From positions 1 through 64,000 of the forward strand of contig JABAQQ010000018.1 in assembly GCA_019187225.1 (NCBI GenBank): a stretch of 64,000 nucleotides of DNA. Direction: 5' to 3'. Position 1 is the stretch's first letter. Every line of letters starts with the position of its first letter. The DNA is from Saprospiraceae bacterium. GTDB lineage: Bacteria > Bacteroidota > Bacteroidia > Chitinophagales > Saprospiraceae. The notes under the pieces were generated by a model. The model had not been told where the DNA came from and ran no database searches. It saw only the letters and a program-made list of their open reading frames with translations. A program made the translations under genes and the position numbers. This document shows positions 17,995 through 26,728 of the stretch, in pieces.

Positions 17995-20900
17995 TCAGGG
18001 CCGCACCACTTTCAGCAGTTCTTTCACTGCCGCCTCCAATTGCTGGTCGCGCCCTTTGCTCACTTCGCCCGGCTCGTTGGGCGCTTTGATGTCGGGCTCC
18101 AGTTGGTTGTTCTCTAAGTACTTGCCGTCCTTGTCCACCATACCTACCTGCGGGATGCCGAAAACCATGCCGTTTTGCAGGGTTTCCCACCACACGGCGG
18201 TGCCGGTGCCGGGTACGGGCATGCCGACCAATTTGCCGATGCCAAGCGCTTTGTAAGTGTAGGGGAACATGTGGGCGTCGGAGTAGTTGCTTTCGCTCAT
18301 CACCACGACGGAGGGTTTGGTCCATTTGAATTGCGGTTCAGCGCCGATGTCCTGGCCGCGCGGCATGAAGGTGAGGTAGCGTTTGCCGTCGAGGAAGGTA
18401 GCGAGATCGTCGTGCAGCCAGCCACCGCCATTGAAGCGGGTATCCACGACGAGGGCTTCTTTGCCGGCGTTTTTTCCCAGCACTTCTTCGTACACAGTGC
18501 GGTAACTGGGATCATTCATGCCGCGCACATGGACGTAGCCGACCTTGCCGCCGGAAAGGCTGTCTACAAGGACGCGGCAGCGCTCCACCCAGCGGCGGTA
18601 GCGGAGCTCGCCTTCTTCGCCGGAAGTTATGGGTTTCACCGTTTCGTCCCAGCGTTCGTTGGTTCTGGGGTCATAGAGTGAAAGCAGGGTGTTTTTCCCG
18701 TCTTTGCGGTTGAGGAGGCGGCTGTAATCTTCGTTGGGCAGAATGGCTTCGCCGTCAATTTTTTCGATGACGACACCGGCCTTTATTTTCGATCCGCTTT
18801 TTACGACCGGGCTTTTGTCCATCACTTCGGCGATGCGCAGGCCGTTGCCGGTGTAATTATCGTCGTAGAAAAGACCGAGGCAGGCTGTGAGATCAGGATT
18901 TTCCTGTTTGGTCGAGTAGCGCGCGCCCGTGTGCGAAGCGTTGAGTTCGCCCAGCATTTCGCTGAGCATTTCGGCGAAGTCGTGGTTGTTGTTGATATTC
19001 GGCAGGAAGCGGGCGTATTCTTTTTTGTAAAAATTCCAGTCCACATCGTGCAGGTCCGTTTTGTAAAATTTCTTTTCCACCTGCCGCCAGGCGTGCTCGA
19101 AAAGATAAGAGCGTTCGACGGCTTCATTGAGCGCCATTTCGCCTTTGATGCCGATGTTTTGCTTTTTCCCGCCGTCGATCTCAATTTTCGAGAGGGCGCC
19201 GTCGGCGAGCACGAACAGGTTTTTGCCTTCTTTGTCCATGATCAGGCGACCAACTGCTTTGGCTTCCAATTTGGCCAGCACCTTGGATTCTTTGGAGCGC
19301 AGGTCCGTTTGCCAGAGGTCGAAACCTTTTTCATATCTGGCCAGATAGAACAGTTTTTCACCGTCCTTCGAGAGGATAGCGTCGGCTAAGCGGGAGGAGT
19401 GCACACTGAGGCGCACCTTGCGGTCTTCGATGCCGTCGAGTTCAAACTTCAGCGGCTCCACCTTTTTATCTTTTTCTTCTTCCTTTTTCGCTTCTTCCTT
19501 CTTTTCATCCTTTTTATCTCCCTCCTTCTCCTTCTCCTCGTCTTTTGTCAATTCATATTCTTCTTTGCTGAGTTTGTATTTGTCGAATGCTTCCGCGGTG
19601 AAAAACATGCCGTAAACGTCGAGTTCGCCGCCCCAACTGGCGTCGTTTTTCATGCCGTCGCGGTCGGAGAACCACACCATCATGGCCCCGTCCCTGGCCC
19701 AGCGGGGCAAAGCGTTGTTGTAGCCGCTCTGTGTGAGGTTGACGATCTCTTTGCCGCCTTCCGCGCTTACCAGACCCGCCTGTGTGATCCATTGTTTGGG
19801 TTGCAGGAATTCCACGAGGAACCACTTGCTGTCGGGCGACCAGGCATAGTGTTGGTCGCCGTCGGAGTAGGAGTAGTTCTTGTCGCCGGTCATGATCATG
19901 CGCGTTTGTTTGGTTTCGAGGTTCAGCACTTTGAGGGTGGTTCTTTCCTCCAGATAGGCCACTTCCTTACCATCGGGCGACCAGGCCGGTTGAAATTCTT
20001 CCGCGGGAGTTTCCAGCAGGGGCTCTTCCTTCAATACCGTAGCATTGAAAAAATATTTTTCCTCCGCGCGGGTCAGGTTGGTTTTATAGAGGTTCCAGCT
20101 GCCGTTGCGCTCGCTGGCGTAGAGGATGCTGCGTCCGTCGGGGCTGAAGCTGACCGAGCGTTCCTGTTCGGGTGTATTGGTGATGCGGCGGGTAGTCCCT
20201 TCTTTTACCGAAGCGGCAAAAACTTCACCCCGGTGCACGAACGCGATCTCTTTGCCGTTGGGTGACAGCGCCATTTCGGTGACCTCTCCTTTTACGGAGA
20301 TGATCTTTTCGGGATTGTAACGGCTGTCGGCTGCGATCTGCACCGCCACTTTTTTGGGCCGGCTGTCTTCCTGCATGGTGTAGAGTTCACCATTGTAACT
20401 GAAACAAAGCGTGCCGTTCTTGCTGGCGCTGAGATAGCGCACCGGGTGTTTTTCAAACGAAGTGAGTTGTTTGGGTTTAGCAGGCGGGGCCAGGTTCAGC
20501 TTGAACACGTTGAAGGAGCCTTTGGCTTCGCTGAGGTAATAAATGTCCTGTTGGCCGGGTGCGAAAACGGGGTTTCGGTCTTCGCCTTCGAAAGCGCTCA
20601 ACTGGGTATATTTTTGCGTGTTCAGGTCGTATTTCCACACGTCGCGGGTCACGGAAGAAGTGTGGTGTTTGCGGAAGTTGTCTTCATACCCTTTCCTGTC
20701 GTGGAAGATCAGCACTTTGCCGTCGGCGCTGAAACGGGCATTTTCCGCAGGGGTGGTCAGCACCAACTTGGCCATTCCGCCTTTCACCGGCACTTTGTAC
20801 AATTCCGGCAGCACGCCGGAAGGGAATTGTTGGTTGGATGCGGCGTCCATGCGGCTCGAAGTGAACACGATGGACTGGTCGTCGTGTGTAAAATCGCTGG

Positions 20901-21237
20901 GGTAGTCGCCCGCGGAGTGGTTGGTCAGCCGGGTAGCCGTTCCGCCGGCAGCGGGCATGACGAACACGTCGAAATTGCCGTAGCGGTCAGAAGCAAAGGC
21001 AATCCATTCGCCGTCGTGCGACCACACCGGCATGAAATCATAGGCATCGTGCACGGTAAGGCGCATGGCGGGACCGCCGTCGGTACTCACGCGCCAGAGG
21101 TCACCCTGGTAACTGAAGGCGATGGATTTGCCGTCGGGGGAAATGGAGGGGTAGCGCAACCACAGCGGAGCCGTTTGCGCGTATGCTGTGAAGCAGAAAA
21201 GAACAAGGAAGGCAAGGGCGAAGGTTGATTTCGTCAT
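17995..21237 (-). CDS. Tricorn-like S41 peptidase with beta-propeller and PDZ (secreted)
   Basis: A signal peptide (MTKSTFALAFLVLFCFTAYAQ) sets the start at 21237; the frame stays open upstream, but that part is not protein-like. The 1080 residues comprise a WD40/TolB-like propeller (about 25-555, repeats such as SPDGKSIAFSYQGDLW and SPNGKEIAFVHRGEVF), a highly charged K/E linker (about 559-599), a second propeller part, a PDZ-like region (about 790-880) and an S41 core with VVDTRFNGGGWLHDDLA and the nucleophile region SESNYSDAHMFP (about 984). Related proteases degrade peptides in the periplasm or outside the cell. The gene is convergent with permease copy 4 and has no close co-directional partner. 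Confidence 0.88.
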   Translation of the reverse strand: MTKSTFALAFLVLFCFTAYAQTAPLWLRYPSISPDGKSIAFSYQGDLWRVSTDGGPAMRLTVHDAYDFMPVWSHDGEWIAFASDRYGNFDVFVMPAAGGTATRLTNHSAGDYPSDFTHDDQSIVFTSSRMDAASNQQFPSGVLPELYKVPVKGGMAKLVLTTPAENARFSADGKVLIFHDRKGYEDNFRKHHTSSVTRDVWKYDLNTQKYTQLSAFEGEDRNPVFAPGQQDIYYLSEAKGSFNVFKLNLAPPAKPKQLTSFEKHPVRYLSASKNGTLCFSYNGELYTMQEDSRPKKVAVQIAADSRYNPEKIISVKGEVTEMALSPNGKEIAFVHRGEVFAASVKEGTTRRITNTPEQERSVSFSPDGRSILYASERNGSWNLYKTNLTRAEEKYFFNATVLKEEPLLETPAEEFQPAWSPDGKEVAYLEERTTLKVLNLETKQTRMIMTGDKNYSYSDGDQHYAWSPDSKWFLVEFLQPKQWITQAGLVSAEGGKEIVNLTQSGYNNALPRWARDGAMMVWFSDRDGMKNDASWGGELDVYGMFFTAEAFDKYKLSKEEYELTKDEEKEKEGDKKDEKKEEAKKEEEKDKKVEPLKFELDGIEDRKVRLSVHSSRLADAILSKDGEKLFYLARYEKGFDLWQTDLRSKESKVLAKLEAKAVGRLIMDKEGKNLFVLADGALSKIEIDGGKKQNIGIKGEMALNEAVERSYLFEHAWRQVEKKFYKTDLHDVDWNFYKKEYARFLPNINNNHDFAEMLSEMLGELNASHTGARYSTKQENPDLTACLGLFYDDNYTGNGLRIAEVMDKSPVVKSGSKIKAGVVIEKIDGEAILPNEDYSRLLNRKDGKNTLLSLYDPRTNERWDETVKPITSGEEGELRYRRWVERCRVLVDSLSGGKVGYVHVRGMNDPSYRTVYEEVLGKNAGKEALVVDTRFNGGGWLHDDLATFLDGKRYLTFMPRGQDIGAEPQFKWTKPSVVVMSESNYSDAHMFPYTYKALGIGKLVGMPVPGTGTAVWWETLQNGMVFGIPQVGMVDKDGKYLENNQLEPDIKAPNEPGEVSKGRDQQLEAAVKELLKVVRP

Positions 21238-21499
21238 GGCTGTTGATTTTACCGGTTTGGAATAAAAAGACAGGCGGTTTATACTCTTATATTTTCTATC
21301 GGCATTGGCCGGTTCCGGTCGTAAAAAGGCGGGTGAAAATCCAAATAAGAGCCGGTATTTTAGGCAGAAATTAGATAAATGCCGGGAAAACGGGGGTAAA
21401 AGTCGTTCTAACATTTCATTTGGCGAAAAAGGCCGGTGTTCTGAAATATGTTCGTATATTGCCTGTTGTCCACGGGATGTCCGGGGAGTGGGGTAAAAA

Positions 21500-21507
21500 T
21501 ACGTTTG
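21500..21507 (+). promoter_or_regulatory. Candidate -7 promoter element before the subtilase gene
   Basis: TACGTTTG fits TAnnTTTG, but no clear -33 TTTG lies at the right distance, so this is weak. It is the only promoter-like element I see in the 417-bp gap 21238-21654, which holds no other gene-like reading frame. The leader of the subtilase would be about 140 nt. Confidence 0.3.
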
Positions 21508-21654
21508 ACTATTAGAATAGGCATGGGGGGAGCGGCCGGTCAAGTCAGCCTGTGAATCGAAGTTATTGCCCGGCAAAACCTTACGGCATACTAATTTTTA
21601 ACCGCCTGTTTGGCGAAAAAGGTTTTTCAAAACAATCTAAAACCTACCTTTTTT

Positions 21655-22644
21655 ATGGCAACCCAATTTGACTGGTCAAAAACTATTGCAGAATTGCCTG
21701 GCAATCCCGTTCCGAAGGAATGGACAGACTCCAAAGGAAAGGGGGTCAAGACCGCATTCATTGACACTGGCGCTAATCTCGGCCTCAATTCCCTGCGCCA
21801 TCTTAATGTCGGTGGAAGAAAGTTTTTTGTCAGCGCGCCGGGTTTTTCCGTGGACAAACTCACAGGCCAGGACCCTGTAGGCGAAGCCTTCGGCGTGGCG
21901 GGCCACGGTCACGGTACCTTGTACACTTCTCTTCTCGCCGGCAAAATACCCCAACCCTCCCCTGCCGACAAAGACGTGGTGTCGGGTATAGCCCCGGATG
22001 CCGAAGTGTACGTGATCAAAGCGACAGATGCCAGCGGAGAATTGACTACTATACGGCAATTGCTGAATGCTCTTGAATTATGCGCCAATCTCGGTATTGA
22101 GATCGCTATTACCGGCCAGTGTATTGCCCGCGCCGAAATGGAATTTGAGCCCGTCACGGATGCCGACATAGACCGGGTATTTGCCCTGCCCGGAGTGCAG
22201 AAAATGTTCATTTTCGCCCCGCTGAAAAACCGCGAAGCAGCCTCTTTCTGGACAGACATCGTAGCCGCCAATTTTCCCAGTCACCGTCCGGAAGTATTCA
22301 ATGTAGTCTGCATCCCAGGAACATTTGAGCAGGTTTTTGAACTCATTCAACAACAGAATATACCCTTCCTCCTGGCTGGTTTCAACGGAGAAGTATTGAC
22401 CAAAAACGGCAACGCCATTCCACTCACCGAAACGGAAAGTGAAGAAAGCATTCATTTCCGGAATTCGGCTGCAACGGTCATCATGGGAGCGCTTGCCGTC
22501 CTTGCCCTGAGCGTTTTTAAGCAGAACAATGCCGGCGCCCTGCCCTCCCGCGAAGTTTTCGGTCCCCTGCTGGGCAGCGTCTGCCGTCCGCTGGAGGACG
22601 CCTTCGGCGAATTTATCAAACCCGCCCTGTTCAGGAACCTTTAA
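21655..22644 (+). CDS. Subtilase-like (S8) serine peptidase without signal peptide
   Basis: The 329 residues carry a subtilisin-type order of motifs: KGKGVKTAFIDTG (catalytic Asp region), GHGHGTLYTSLLAG (catalytic His region) and HFRNSAATVIMGALAVLAL, where subtilases have GTSMAAPHVAG. The Ser is kept but its surroundings are unusual. The oxyanion Asn position is not obvious, so activity is uncertain. The start at 21655 (MATQFDWSKTI) is an ATG; a TTG 45 bp upstream is open but less likely. No signal peptide is seen, which suggests a cytoplasmic protein. The next gene starts 13 bp after the stop and encodes a secreted protein of unknown function, so the two form an operon. Confidence 0.72.
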   Translation: MATQFDWSKTIAELPGNPVPKEWTDSKGKGVKTAFIDTGANLGLNSLRHLNVGGRKFFVSAPGFSVDKLTGQDPVGEAFGVAGHGHGTLYTSLLAGKIPQPSPADKDVVSGIAPDAEVYVIKATDASGELTTIRQLLNALELCANLGIEIAITGQCIARAEMEFEPVTDADIDRVFALPGVQKMFIFAPLKNREAASFWTDIVAANFPSHRPEVFNVVCIPGTFEQVFELIQQQNIPFLLAGFNGEVLTKNGNAIPLTETESEESIHFRNSAATVIMGALAVLALSVFKQNNAGALPSREVFGPLLGSVCRPLEDAFGEFIKPALFRNL

Positions 22645-22657
22645 ACTCTTCTACAAT

Positions 22658-24652
22658 ATGAAATGCCTTTTATTACCGATCTTCTGTATCCTTTTTCTTC
22701 CGCCTTCGTTTAGCCAAACCCTGCTCGACGACGCAAGGATACTCAAGGATTACATGACGCCCAACGGCACTGCCAACCGGGCCAAATTCAAACGAGGCAT
22801 TGGACTCGATCAGCCGGTAATGACCGCGCTTTCTCACTACCTCCAGAAGGGTGACACGCTGAAAGAATTCGGACAACTGGTTGCTGCATTTTCCGGAAAT
22901 CCCTTCATCCAATTCAGCGACTCCGACCAGGACAAACCCGCCTTTGAAAAATCCTTTAAAATAGCCGCCTCCGACGGAACCCCCTCGGCAGTGCCGGGCG
23001 CTTCCGGATTTTCCGTCGCTGGTTTTGCCGACGGCCTGTCGCGTTTTTTGGTTAAAAGGACCAAACAAGAGTTGTCGCAGGCCTTTTTCAACGATTTTAA
23101 ACAACAAATCAACCGACAGAAGATTTTGCGGCATTTTTGTCCGGCTACCCGTTCTCACCTCAACCTGATTGACCAGGACGTTTACCAGTTCAACCGTTAT
23201 CTGGAAAGTTTACGGCAATCGTTCAACACTGACATGGTTGCCTTGCCCGGACACCTGGAATCGTATATCCGCGAAGACACACTCTGCGAGGGCTGCGCTG
23301 ACAAGATCAAGGGAAAAATTTTGATTGATTTTTTGCACCTGGCCCAACAATTGGTAGACGGCGAATCACCCTCCGATATGATCCACTATCTCGCCAATGG
23401 CGAATCCGCCATACAACAAGCTCCGGTAACCGAACAGGCTCTTTATAACATGGCCGGCGCATTCCGTCTCACTGAACTGGTGTCTGTTTCCTTCCTAAAC
23501 CCAAACGCCAAAGACCACATGTTGCCGTGGTTCAGTGCGCGGGAAATCCGGGATATGTTTGAAGACCCCCTGTTGTTCCGGATTTACATGGGCCTGTTGT
23601 ATGAAAAGTCGGAATCCATAAAATTTGTCGGCGCAGACGGTCAAATGACTGAAATGCAGGCAGTGCTAAAAAAATGCATTACTTCAGGAGACGCTGGCGC
23701 CAATCTGTACAACACCTGGCGGGTATCTGTGCTTCGACTGGGCGAGTTTGTGCACTCAATACAGCTGAACGTTCGGGCGGGCAACCGTTCTCCGGTTAAT
23801 GCTTCCGATGGTTTTTTTCGCTATTCCGAATCGCTGCACGCCTTGTTCATGGCGGTCAATCAAACCTGCAAGGCGGTTATGGAACAAAAGGACGAAATGA
23901 TCCCTCAGCAGTACCTGTTTTTTATGGGTCAATGCAATTCTCTGTATTTCAACGTTCGGGAACGCAACTTTACGGGTGCTGTCAGCAATATTATTTACTG
24001 CCTCAGTGAGTTGCAAACCGACAATAAAGAGGTGCAGAAGATGTTGAAATACGCCAATTTCGTCGCTTCTGTCGCAGAAGCCAATTCACCGGAAGAGGTG
24101 GAGCGCGCCATCGAGCTCTTTGCCCTGCCTCCGGGTAGCAGCCGGATTAAAAAACAGCCAGGCCGTTTTGCCTTTGCTCTCAATGCCTATACCGGTCTGG
24201 CCGGGGGGGTGGAGTATCTGGATGAAAGCAGCAATGGGAAATGGGTAGGCGCCGTTTCGGCGCCGGTAGGACTGAGCCTGTCGTGGGGCATGGGCATCCA
24301 AAGCAAGGACAAAAAGACAGGCGAAATGCGCTGGCATAACTGGGGCAGTCTCGGCTTTTTCGTGCCCGTCATTGACGTTGGCGCCGTTACTGCATACCGT
24401 TTCAAAGATACCTCCGCGCAAGACCTGCCGGAAATGACCTGGGGCAATATTCTTTGCCCCGGAATATACCTGGTCTATGATTTTCCTGACAAAATCCCAA
24501 TCGCTCTGGGCTATGGAGGCCAACTTGGTCCGGGAATACGAAAAGTCACGGAAAGTGGAATTGAGATAAATAAAAGCGGCTGGCGGCAGGGCTTTTTCGT
24601 CTCGGTGGACATACCCATTTCTTACCTGATATTGGGTAAGGGAAGAAATTAG
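22658..24652 (+). CDS. Secreted/outer-membrane protein of unknown function, subtilase partner
   Basis: I do not recognise the family. The 664 residues begin with a signal peptide (MKCLLLPIFCILFLPPSFSQ). A long, largely helical middle follows (about 60-510). The last 150 residues are rich in alternating Gly/aromatic stretches (YTGLAGGVEYL, GSLGFFVPVIDVGAVTAYRF, IALGYGGQLGPGIRKV) and look like beta-strands of a small barrel or outer-membrane-associated domain. The start at 22658 follows the subtilase stop by 13 bp, so co-expression is very likely. A role as substrate, partner or exported arm of the subtilase is inference only. Confidence 0.6.
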   Translation: MKCLLLPIFCILFLPPSFSQTLLDDARILKDYMTPNGTANRAKFKRGIGLDQPVMTALSHYLQKGDTLKEFGQLVAAFSGNPFIQFSDSDQDKPAFEKSFKIAASDGTPSAVPGASGFSVAGFADGLSRFLVKRTKQELSQAFFNDFKQQINRQKILRHFCPATRSHLNLIDQDVYQFNRYLESLRQSFNTDMVALPGHLESYIREDTLCEGCADKIKGKILIDFLHLAQQLVDGESPSDMIHYLANGESAIQQAPVTEQALYNMAGAFRLTELVSVSFLNPNAKDHMLPWFSAREIRDMFEDPLLFRIYMGLLYEKSESIKFVGADGQMTEMQAVLKKCITSGDAGANLYNTWRVSVLRLGEFVHSIQLNVRAGNRSPVNASDGFFRYSESLHALFMAVNQTCKAVMEQKDEMIPQQYLFFMGQCNSLYFNVRERNFTGAVSNIIYCLSELQTDNKEVQKMLKYANFVASVAEANSPEEVERAIELFALPPGSSRIKKQPGRFAFALNAYTGLAGGVEYLDESSNGKWVGAVSAPVGLSLSWGMGIQSKDKKTGEMRWHNWGSLGFFVPVIDVGAVTAYRFKDTSAQDLPEMTWGNILCPGIYLVYDFPDKIPIALGYGGQLGPGIRKVTESGIEINKSGWRQGFFVSVDIPISYLILGKGRN

Positions 24653-24689
24653 GAAGAATAAACCCAAGACCGGGAACAACTACCTGCCG

Positions 24690-26339
24690 TCACTTCCCCC
24701 CTTCAATCTCTTTCAACATCTGCCGCGCATTCTCCCCCACATTGCCGTTGGGGTCGAGGGCAATCGCTTTGTTGTAGTATTCGACGGCTTTGTCCTTTTG
24801 TTTGGCACGCCAGCAGGCTTCAGCGAGGCTATCCCAGGCGTTGGCGGATCGGGGAAACAGTTGGGTGTTGAGTTGGAAGACGAAGAGGGCCGATTCCGTT
24901 TTGCCGCCGCGCAGCAGGTCGTAGCCGGCCTGATTGAATTTGCTCTCGAAATTGACGTAGCGGTATTGCGGGTTTTTGACCATTTGTTCGGCTTCGGCGC
25001 GCACCTGGTCCAATTTGCCGGCCACGAAGAGTTCCCGCAGGTAAGCCATGGGGTCGAGTATCGGGCTTTTGTCAGAAAACGCAAGCGCGGCTTCCAGCAC
25101 CGGGTCGCGGTTGGAGCGGTAGTCGTCGAAAGCCATGTCCACTGCGAGGTGGGGCGCCAGCCAGTCGTCGTTTTCCCATTGGGGTTTATCCTGCCACCAC
25201 GCAAAGGAGAGGTACACGGGGAGTTTGCTGTTGGGCAACACCACCTGGCGGTTGTCGCCGTAGAAGTTGATGTTTTCGGCAGTGGGTTCACCCACGAAGA
25301 TGGCGTTGGTATAGTTGCTCAGTTCGTTCACGAGGTTCTGGCAGGCGGAAAAAGTGCGCCGCCCGATGAGGACGAACAGTTTGCCTGGCTGATTGATCTT
25401 CTCCGTCCGGATAATGCCGGTCACGATGGGTTTGTTTTTGTAGTTGTTGCCGCCGCCGTTGAGGCGCACATCCAATACGAGGCGTTCCACGTCGTTTTTT
25501 TCAATAAAATCGAACACGCGCTGGTAAAAAGCAGGGATGTGCTCGGAAGGGTCGTCCTGTATCTGGCTGTGGCGGACATAGACGGTTTTGTGTTCCGGCA
25601 GATACTCGAAATAGTAAATTTTGTCTAAGTTTTTCAGGTAAAGCGGTGTCGCGTTTTGGTCGCGCACGCTCACCCAGTCGTCTTTGAGGCTGACAAAACC
25701 GTATTGCCGGGGAAAACGGTAGGCGTCTGCGGCGGCAAAGGTTTGCTCGAAGGATTTGCCGTTTTGTTCCAGCGTCAATGTGATGGAATTTTTCAAAATT
25801 TTGGTGACCCTTTGGGCGTGCAATGCTTCGGGGACGCAGAGAAAATCAAGTCCATGCGCCTTGAAATACTGCTCGTTTTCGGCAGGTATCAAAGGGCGGA
25901 TGGCTTCGATCGCGTCTTCCACCCGCATTCCTTCCACTTTGAGCACTTTGGCGCCCAATATTTGAGCATATTCTTTGTGCGCGCCTTCGATGTAAATGCC
26001 GTCGCTGAACCAGTACAGATTAAGCGGAACGACGTGGTATTTTACCGGGCTTTGCCGCCATCCGACGTCGGTGTGGCCGTATTGGAACGAGGCGACGATG
26101 CGTCCGAAACCGGCGAGGATTTCGTGGGGCTGCAAAGCAGGGATCGCCGCATACAGTTCTTCCACATTGGCATCCCAGGCCGGCGCCCCGATTTTTTTGA
26201 ACAGGAAGGAATAATCCTCGTGAACGGTGTGTTGCAGGAAACGCAGGTCGGCCTGCCAGTCGGCAGGGGATAGGGTGGTTTGTGCGCTGAGGTGCGCCAG
26301 TAAAAAGCCGGAGATCAGGAAGGAGAAGATGTTTTTCAT
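24690..26339 (-). CDS. S41-family peptidase with C-terminal TPR repeats (secreted)
   Basis: The start at 26339 gives a signal peptide (MKNIFSFLISGFLLAHLSAQ) and 549 residues. A central tail-specific protease fold shows LVLDVRLNGGGNNYKNKPIV, and the probable nucleophile lies in GRRTFSACQNLVNEL (about residue 326). The C-terminal 90 residues are TPR-like (SANAWDSLAEACWRAKQKDK). It resembles the protein at 26729 in its S41 + TPR plan but not closely in sequence. It is convergent with the subtilase operon. A truncated regulatory module and a repeat lie upstream (26373-26515). Confidence 0.8.
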   Translation of the reverse strand: MKNIFSFLISGFLLAHLSAQTTLSPADWQADLRFLQHTVHEDYSFLFKKIGAPAWDANVEELYAAIPALQPHEILAGFGRIVASFQYGHTDVGWRQSPVKYHVVPLNLYWFSDGIYIEGAHKEYAQILGAKVLKVEGMRVEDAIEAIRPLIPAENEQYFKAHGLDFLCVPEALHAQRVTKILKNSITLTLEQNGKSFEQTFAAADAYRFPRQYGFVSLKDDWVSVRDQNATPLYLKNLDKIYYFEYLPEHKTVYVRHSQIQDDPSEHIPAFYQRVFDFIEKNDVERLVLDVRLNGGGNNYKNKPIVTGIIRTEKINQPGKLFVLIGRRTFSACQNLVNELSNYTNAIFVGEPTAENINFYGDNRQVVLPNSKLPVYLSFAWWQDKPQWENDDWLAPHLAVDMAFDDYRSNRDPVLEAALAFSDKSPILDPMAYLRELFVAGKLDQVRAEAEQMVKNPQYRYVNFESKFNQAGYDLLRGGKTESALFVFQLNTQLFPRSANAWDSLAEACWRAKQKDKAVEYYNKAIALDPNGNVGENARQMLKEIEGGK

Positions 26340-26372
26340 AGCGGTATATGTTGTAAACGTGATGGAGGGATA

Positions 26373-26443
26373 CACCGCAGAGACGCGGAGGCGCAGCGTT
26401 TATTTGTCATCCTGTAAGGAACTGCTCTGCGTCTCTGCGGTGA
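26373..26443. repeat. Inverted repeat (CACCGCAGAGACGC family)
   Basis: The left arm begins CACCGCAGAGACGC (26373-) and the right arm ends with its complement GCGTCTCTGCGGTG (26430-26443), enclosing about 25 nt. It lies 34 bp upstream of the S41/TPR gene, exactly where the promoter of module E would be expected, as if it had been inserted there. I have the impression that similar sequences recur in many environmental genomes, but I cannot check this. Confidence 0.6.
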
Positions 26444-26479
26444 AGCCACACGAACAATGCCGGAAAAAATCGCCCAAGT

Positions 26480-26515
26480 TGTCCATTTATGAACACCGGC
26501 GTCCAGAAGCGAACA
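26480..26515 (-). promoter_or_regulatory. Regulatory module E: dyad pair without promoter
   Basis: Read on the minus strand, TGTTCGCTTCTGGACG (26500-26515) and TGTTCATAAATGGACA (26480-26495) are 20 bp apart and fit the dyad family. At the expected 55-56 bp downstream there is no CGGCAY..TATGG element but the arm of the inverted repeat at 26373-26443. The remainder of the gap to 26728 contains no gene that I can support. Confidence 0.45.
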
Positions 26516-26728
26516 GGGTGAGATGTCCGTTTTCTTCACTTCCATAAAGTTGCCGGCATTTTTCATCTGCTCATTTGGCGGAAAAAGAATGTTCGCTTAT
26601 TTTTGAACTGCGATTACGGACAGCTGTACAATTGGGGTCGTTGGCTGCCAGAATTGTGTAATATGTGCAATTTGCCCAAATGTTAAAAATTACTACGAAT
26701 GCCGCACGCCGGGGGCAACCGTTCCCCT

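Noticed and set aside
19399-21228. Long plus-strand open frames opposite the tricorn-like protease
   Set aside because: They mirror the codon pattern of the real gene, and their poly-Phe/Leu stretch is only the antisense of the K/E-rich linker.
26560-26640. A second dyad pair upstream of module E
   Set aside because: Half-sites such as TGTCCGTAATCG are present, but spacing between them and to any CGG element does not match the other modules.
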